Assembly (NCBI GenBank): GCA_045810285.1
Contig: JBJMWE010000211.1
Coordinates: 1-7,747 of the forward strand
Direction: 5' to 3'
Source of the DNA: Scleromatobacter sp045810285
Lineage (GTDB): Bacteria; Pseudomonadota; Gammaproteobacteria; Burkholderiales; Burkholderiaceae_C
DNA length: 7,747 nucleotides
The translations under genes were made by a program, and so were the position numbers. Each line of letters begins with the position of its first letter. Position 1 is the first letter of the stretch. Below, piece by piece: positions 6,310 through 7,747 of this stretch. The notes beneath the pieces were generated by a model. The model did not search any database. It was given only the letters and a program-made list of their open reading frames with translations, and was not told the DNA's origin.

Positions 6310-6505
6310 GGATCGATCAGGTGATGCGACACGAGCGTTGCAGCGACGATGAATCAGACTCATATCCGCGGATTGGGTACCAGCCTTTCATCGATCCGTC
6401 GCGGGCCTGCCTCGCTCTAGCGTCGGGGATCAGCCTTGCGGTGCCCTGATAGGAGCGACGAGGGTTGCCTTGGTCGTTGCTCGTATCGCATCGCCCGATC
6501 GATCC
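6310..6505 (-). ncRNA. Candidate guide RNA (seekRNA/bridge RNA) of the insertion sequence
   Basis: It begins 10 nt after the transposase stop. Two 27-nt arms (6310-6336 and 6479-6505) are reverse complements at 24 of 27 positions. On the minus strand (same sense as the transposase) two of the three differences become G-U pairs; on the plus strand only one does, favouring a minus-strand transcript. Inside are a stem of 6343-6353 with 6387-6392 and 6398-6402 (11 bp with a 5-nt bulge) and a small ATCAG/CTGAT hairpin (6429-6450). The loop of the larger stem (6354-6386) contains the palindrome ATCCGCGGAT and a 7-mer, CTCATAT (6359-6365), identical to the element-flank junction at 6250-6256. IS1111-type elements are known to encode their targeting RNA 3' of the transposase. 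Transcription and exact ends are not shown by sequence. Confidence 0.55.
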
Positions 6506-6515
6506 CTGTGTATGT

Positions 6516-7627
6516 TCAGGCAAGTACTCCTTTCTCGCGTTGAGCTTGCATGCCGATGGCCCAGACGAAGCCTGCCAGTTCCCGGGCCACGGCCACGCAA
6601 ACCTTGTTCGCCTGGACGCCTCGCTTTTGCAGGGCCGCGAAGCGCTCGGTCAGCCGTAGTTGTCCCTTCCAGGCCATCGTGCGTACTGCGTCGGACAGAC
6701 CTTCCTGCCGAGCGTTGAGCTCTTTGCCTACTCGCGCCTTGAAGCGGTAGTTCCAGGCCGCTTCGACCAGCAGCCTGCGTGCATGGCCGTTGCCCGTCTT
6801 GGTGATGCTGCCCCGGCTCGTGCGCTCACCGCTGGAGTACTCCGAGGGCACGAGGCCCAGGTAGCCCATAAGCTTGCGTGGGTGGTCGAAGCGGCGGAGG
6901 TCACCGATCTGCGCGATCAGGCCGATCGCGGAGATTGCGGCCACGCCGCGCAGTGCCTGCAGAGCGAGGACCACCGACTCGAAGCGCCAGCCGGCGATCG
7001 AGCCCAGCAGCGCTTTGGTCAAGCGCTCGACACGTTCGATTTCACCGCCTGCCAATACTCAGTAAAGGCCGTTTGCGCGGCAGCCGCTTCGAAGCTCTGC
7101 CTGGCCAGCCAGTGATCATGTGCACCGCACCACGAGGTCTTGCCGCCATAGCGTCTGTCGTGACGCAGCAGGAAGCCCTTGAGCTGCTGGCGGAGCTGCT
7201 TGCGGCTGTTGACGGCGTCCTCACGCGCACGCGACAGATCGCGGATCGCTTCGTCGCCTGGATCGGGAATCCACACGGCGGTGAGCCTGCCGGCGCGCGA
7301 ATACTCGGCCAGCTCCAGGCTGTCGCGGGCGTCGGTCTTGACCCGGTTGCCCGCCTGCCGAGGCGTCTTCGATGGCGCCATGACCTCGCAGGCGTAACCG
7401 TTCTTCGTCAACGCCCGTTGCAGTCCGTAGCCGGTCGGTCCAGCCTCGTAGACGATGTGCAGCTCTTCGACGCCGCCCAGCTTGGCCAGCACCTTGAGCA
7501 ACTTGGGCACGTCGTGCACGACCTTGCCGATCAGCCGTGCCTTGTCCCGGCCCGGTTCGGCCGCGGCCACCGTAATGCTGCTCTTGTGGACGTCCAGACC
7601 CACATGAACCTTGGTACGCTCTTCCAT
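6516..7627 (-). pseudogene. IS110-family transposase, disrupted by a frameshift
   Basis: This is a DEDD recombinase. The N-terminal part (7627 to about 7043, 195 residues) has HVGLDVHKSSITVA, YEAGPTGYGLQRAL and KTDARDSLELAEYSRAGRL, placing the acidic residues at Asp12, Glu61, Asp99 and Asp102. The C-terminal part (about 7043 to 6516, 175 residues) has the transposase-20 region ALRGVAAISAIGLIAQIGD, LMGYLGLVPSEYSSGERTSRG with the serine-rich segment expected to hold the catalytic serine, and SITKTGNGHARRLLVEAAW. The two lie in different frames: TEYWQAV continues naturally as EIERVERLTKALL only if one base is added near 7041-7049, consistent with loss of one G at GCGGTG-AAATCG. A restored protein would be about 370 residues, normal for the family. 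The ATG at 7627 has AAGGAG (7640-7635) 7 nt upstream. This copy is probably inactive by itself unless the shift is a sequencing error. Confidence 0.88.
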
Positions 7628-7630
7628 GGT

Positions 7631-7711
7631 CGGTCTCCTTGTTGCTGACGGCGCAAGCCACAGCATGTAGCTCTACGCGCCTCGGCGCGCAACCTACGAT
7701 GTTGGAGACCG
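7631..7711 (-). promoter_or_regulatory. Structured transposase leader with paired ribosome binding site
   Basis: On the minus strand CGGTCTCC (7711-7704) pairs perfectly with GGAGACCG (7638-7631). The second arm contains the GGAG of the transposase Shine-Dalgarno. Enclosed are GCGCG-CGAG-CGCGC (7689-7676) and a TGCTG/CAGCA stem with an inner GGC-TTGC-GCC (7665-7643). A further hairpin, GCCGCC/GGCGGC (7732-7712), precedes the outer stem. Such folding would lower translation of the transposase. It could alternatively be part of a 5' guide RNA if the element is of the classical IS110 type. Confidence 0.5.
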
Positions 7712-7727
7712 GCCGCCTTACCCTGGG

Positions 7728-7738
7728 GCGGCGACCAT
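7728..7738 (-). repeat. Sub-terminal inverted repeat, transposase 5' side
   Basis: GCGGCGACCAT on the plus strand, partner of 6255-6265. Its inner part (GGCGGC, 7727-7732) can also pair with GCCGCC (7712-7717), so this end can fold locally into a 6-bp hairpin. Confidence 0.75.
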
Positions 7739-7747
7739 GATGTCTAG

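Larger units (their letters stand above)
6252..7743 (-). mobile_element. IS110-family insertion sequence, IS1111-like, about 1.49 kb
   Basis: The element holds one transposase gene on the minus strand with about 111 bp upstream and 261 bp downstream inside the inverted repeats. Its ends are proposed from an 11-bp perfect inverted repeat, ATGGTCGCCGC at 6255-6265 and its complement at 7728-7738. A CT dinucleotide lies just outside both ends (6250-6251 and 7744-7745), leaving 3 and 5 nt outside the repeats. Sub-terminal inverted repeats and a longer non-coding region 3' of the transposase are features of the IS1111 subgroup; classical IS110 elements lack such repeats and have the long non-coding region 5'. 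The family assignment is firm from the transposase. The exact ends are inferred and need an empty site to confirm, especially as only two bases of flank remain at the right edge. Confidence 0.8.

Noticed and set aside
6310..6505. A separate 196-bp MITE with 27-bp terminal repeats inside the insertion sequence
   Set aside because: No target-site duplication is visible next to the arms, and the G-U-tolerant differences and inner stems fit an RNA better. Not fully excluded.
6255..6720. Several 60-80 codon frames on both strands around the IS 3' region
   Set aside because: They overlap the structured non-coding region or the transposase antisense strand, and show no motif or ribosome binding site.
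7041..7049. Programmed -1 frameshift to make a full-length transposase
   Set aside because: The local GGTGAAA is not a standard slippery heptamer, and IS110-family transposases are normally made from a single frame.

Overview
The window reads as chromosomal DNA of a high-G+C betaproteobacterium, most likely order Burkholderiales (Roseateles/Mitsuaria/Leptothrix-like). The evidence is strong GC3 codon use, the gene set porin - glnK - amtB, a proteobacterial-type gshA, and a PEP-CTERM protein. No rRNA, tRNA or CRISPR array is visible.

Layout. (1) 2-205: the 3' end of a TorF-like outer-membrane porin gene, followed by a short hairpin and T-run. (2) 303-2258: glnK and amtB, a PII signal protein and its ammonium channel, ending in a textbook intrinsic terminator at 2301-2328. 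(3) A convergent gap with three hairpins, one of which serves the opposite strand. (4) 3223-2411 (minus): a secreted, exosortase-type PEP-CTERM protein. Its upstream region carries a sigma-54-like -24/-12 element lying exactly inside a perfect dyad. (5) 3504-4538: an acyltransferase-3 family membrane enzyme, best started at a GTG. (6) 4685-5980: gshA, glutamate-cysteine ligase. (7) 5981-6251: non-coding DNA with clustered REP-like palindromes. (8) about 6250-7745: a nearly complete IS110-family element, transposase on the minus strand, disrupted by one frameshift.

GlnK and AmtB act together: GlnK plugs AmtB when nitrogen is plentiful. GshA makes gamma-glutamylcysteine for glutathione. In related Burkholderiales gshB usually follows gshA; here its place is taken by palindromic repeats and the insertion sequence. 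The PEP-CTERM and acyltransferase genes are an accessory pair between amtB and gshA and may both serve the cell surface or exopolysaccharide, but that is inference.

The most interesting part is the insertion sequence. Both ends can be proposed from an 11-bp inverted repeat (6255-6265 and 7728-7738) with a CT dinucleotide just outside each end. The non-coding DNA after the transposase stop contains a 27-nt, 24/27-matched inverted repeat enclosing further hairpins. Its folding fits the transposase-sense strand better than the other, making it a good candidate for the guide (seekRNA/bridge RNA) of an IS1111-type element. One loop of that RNA contains a 7-nt match to the element-target junction. 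The transposase leader also folds so that its ribosome binding site lies in an 8-bp stem.
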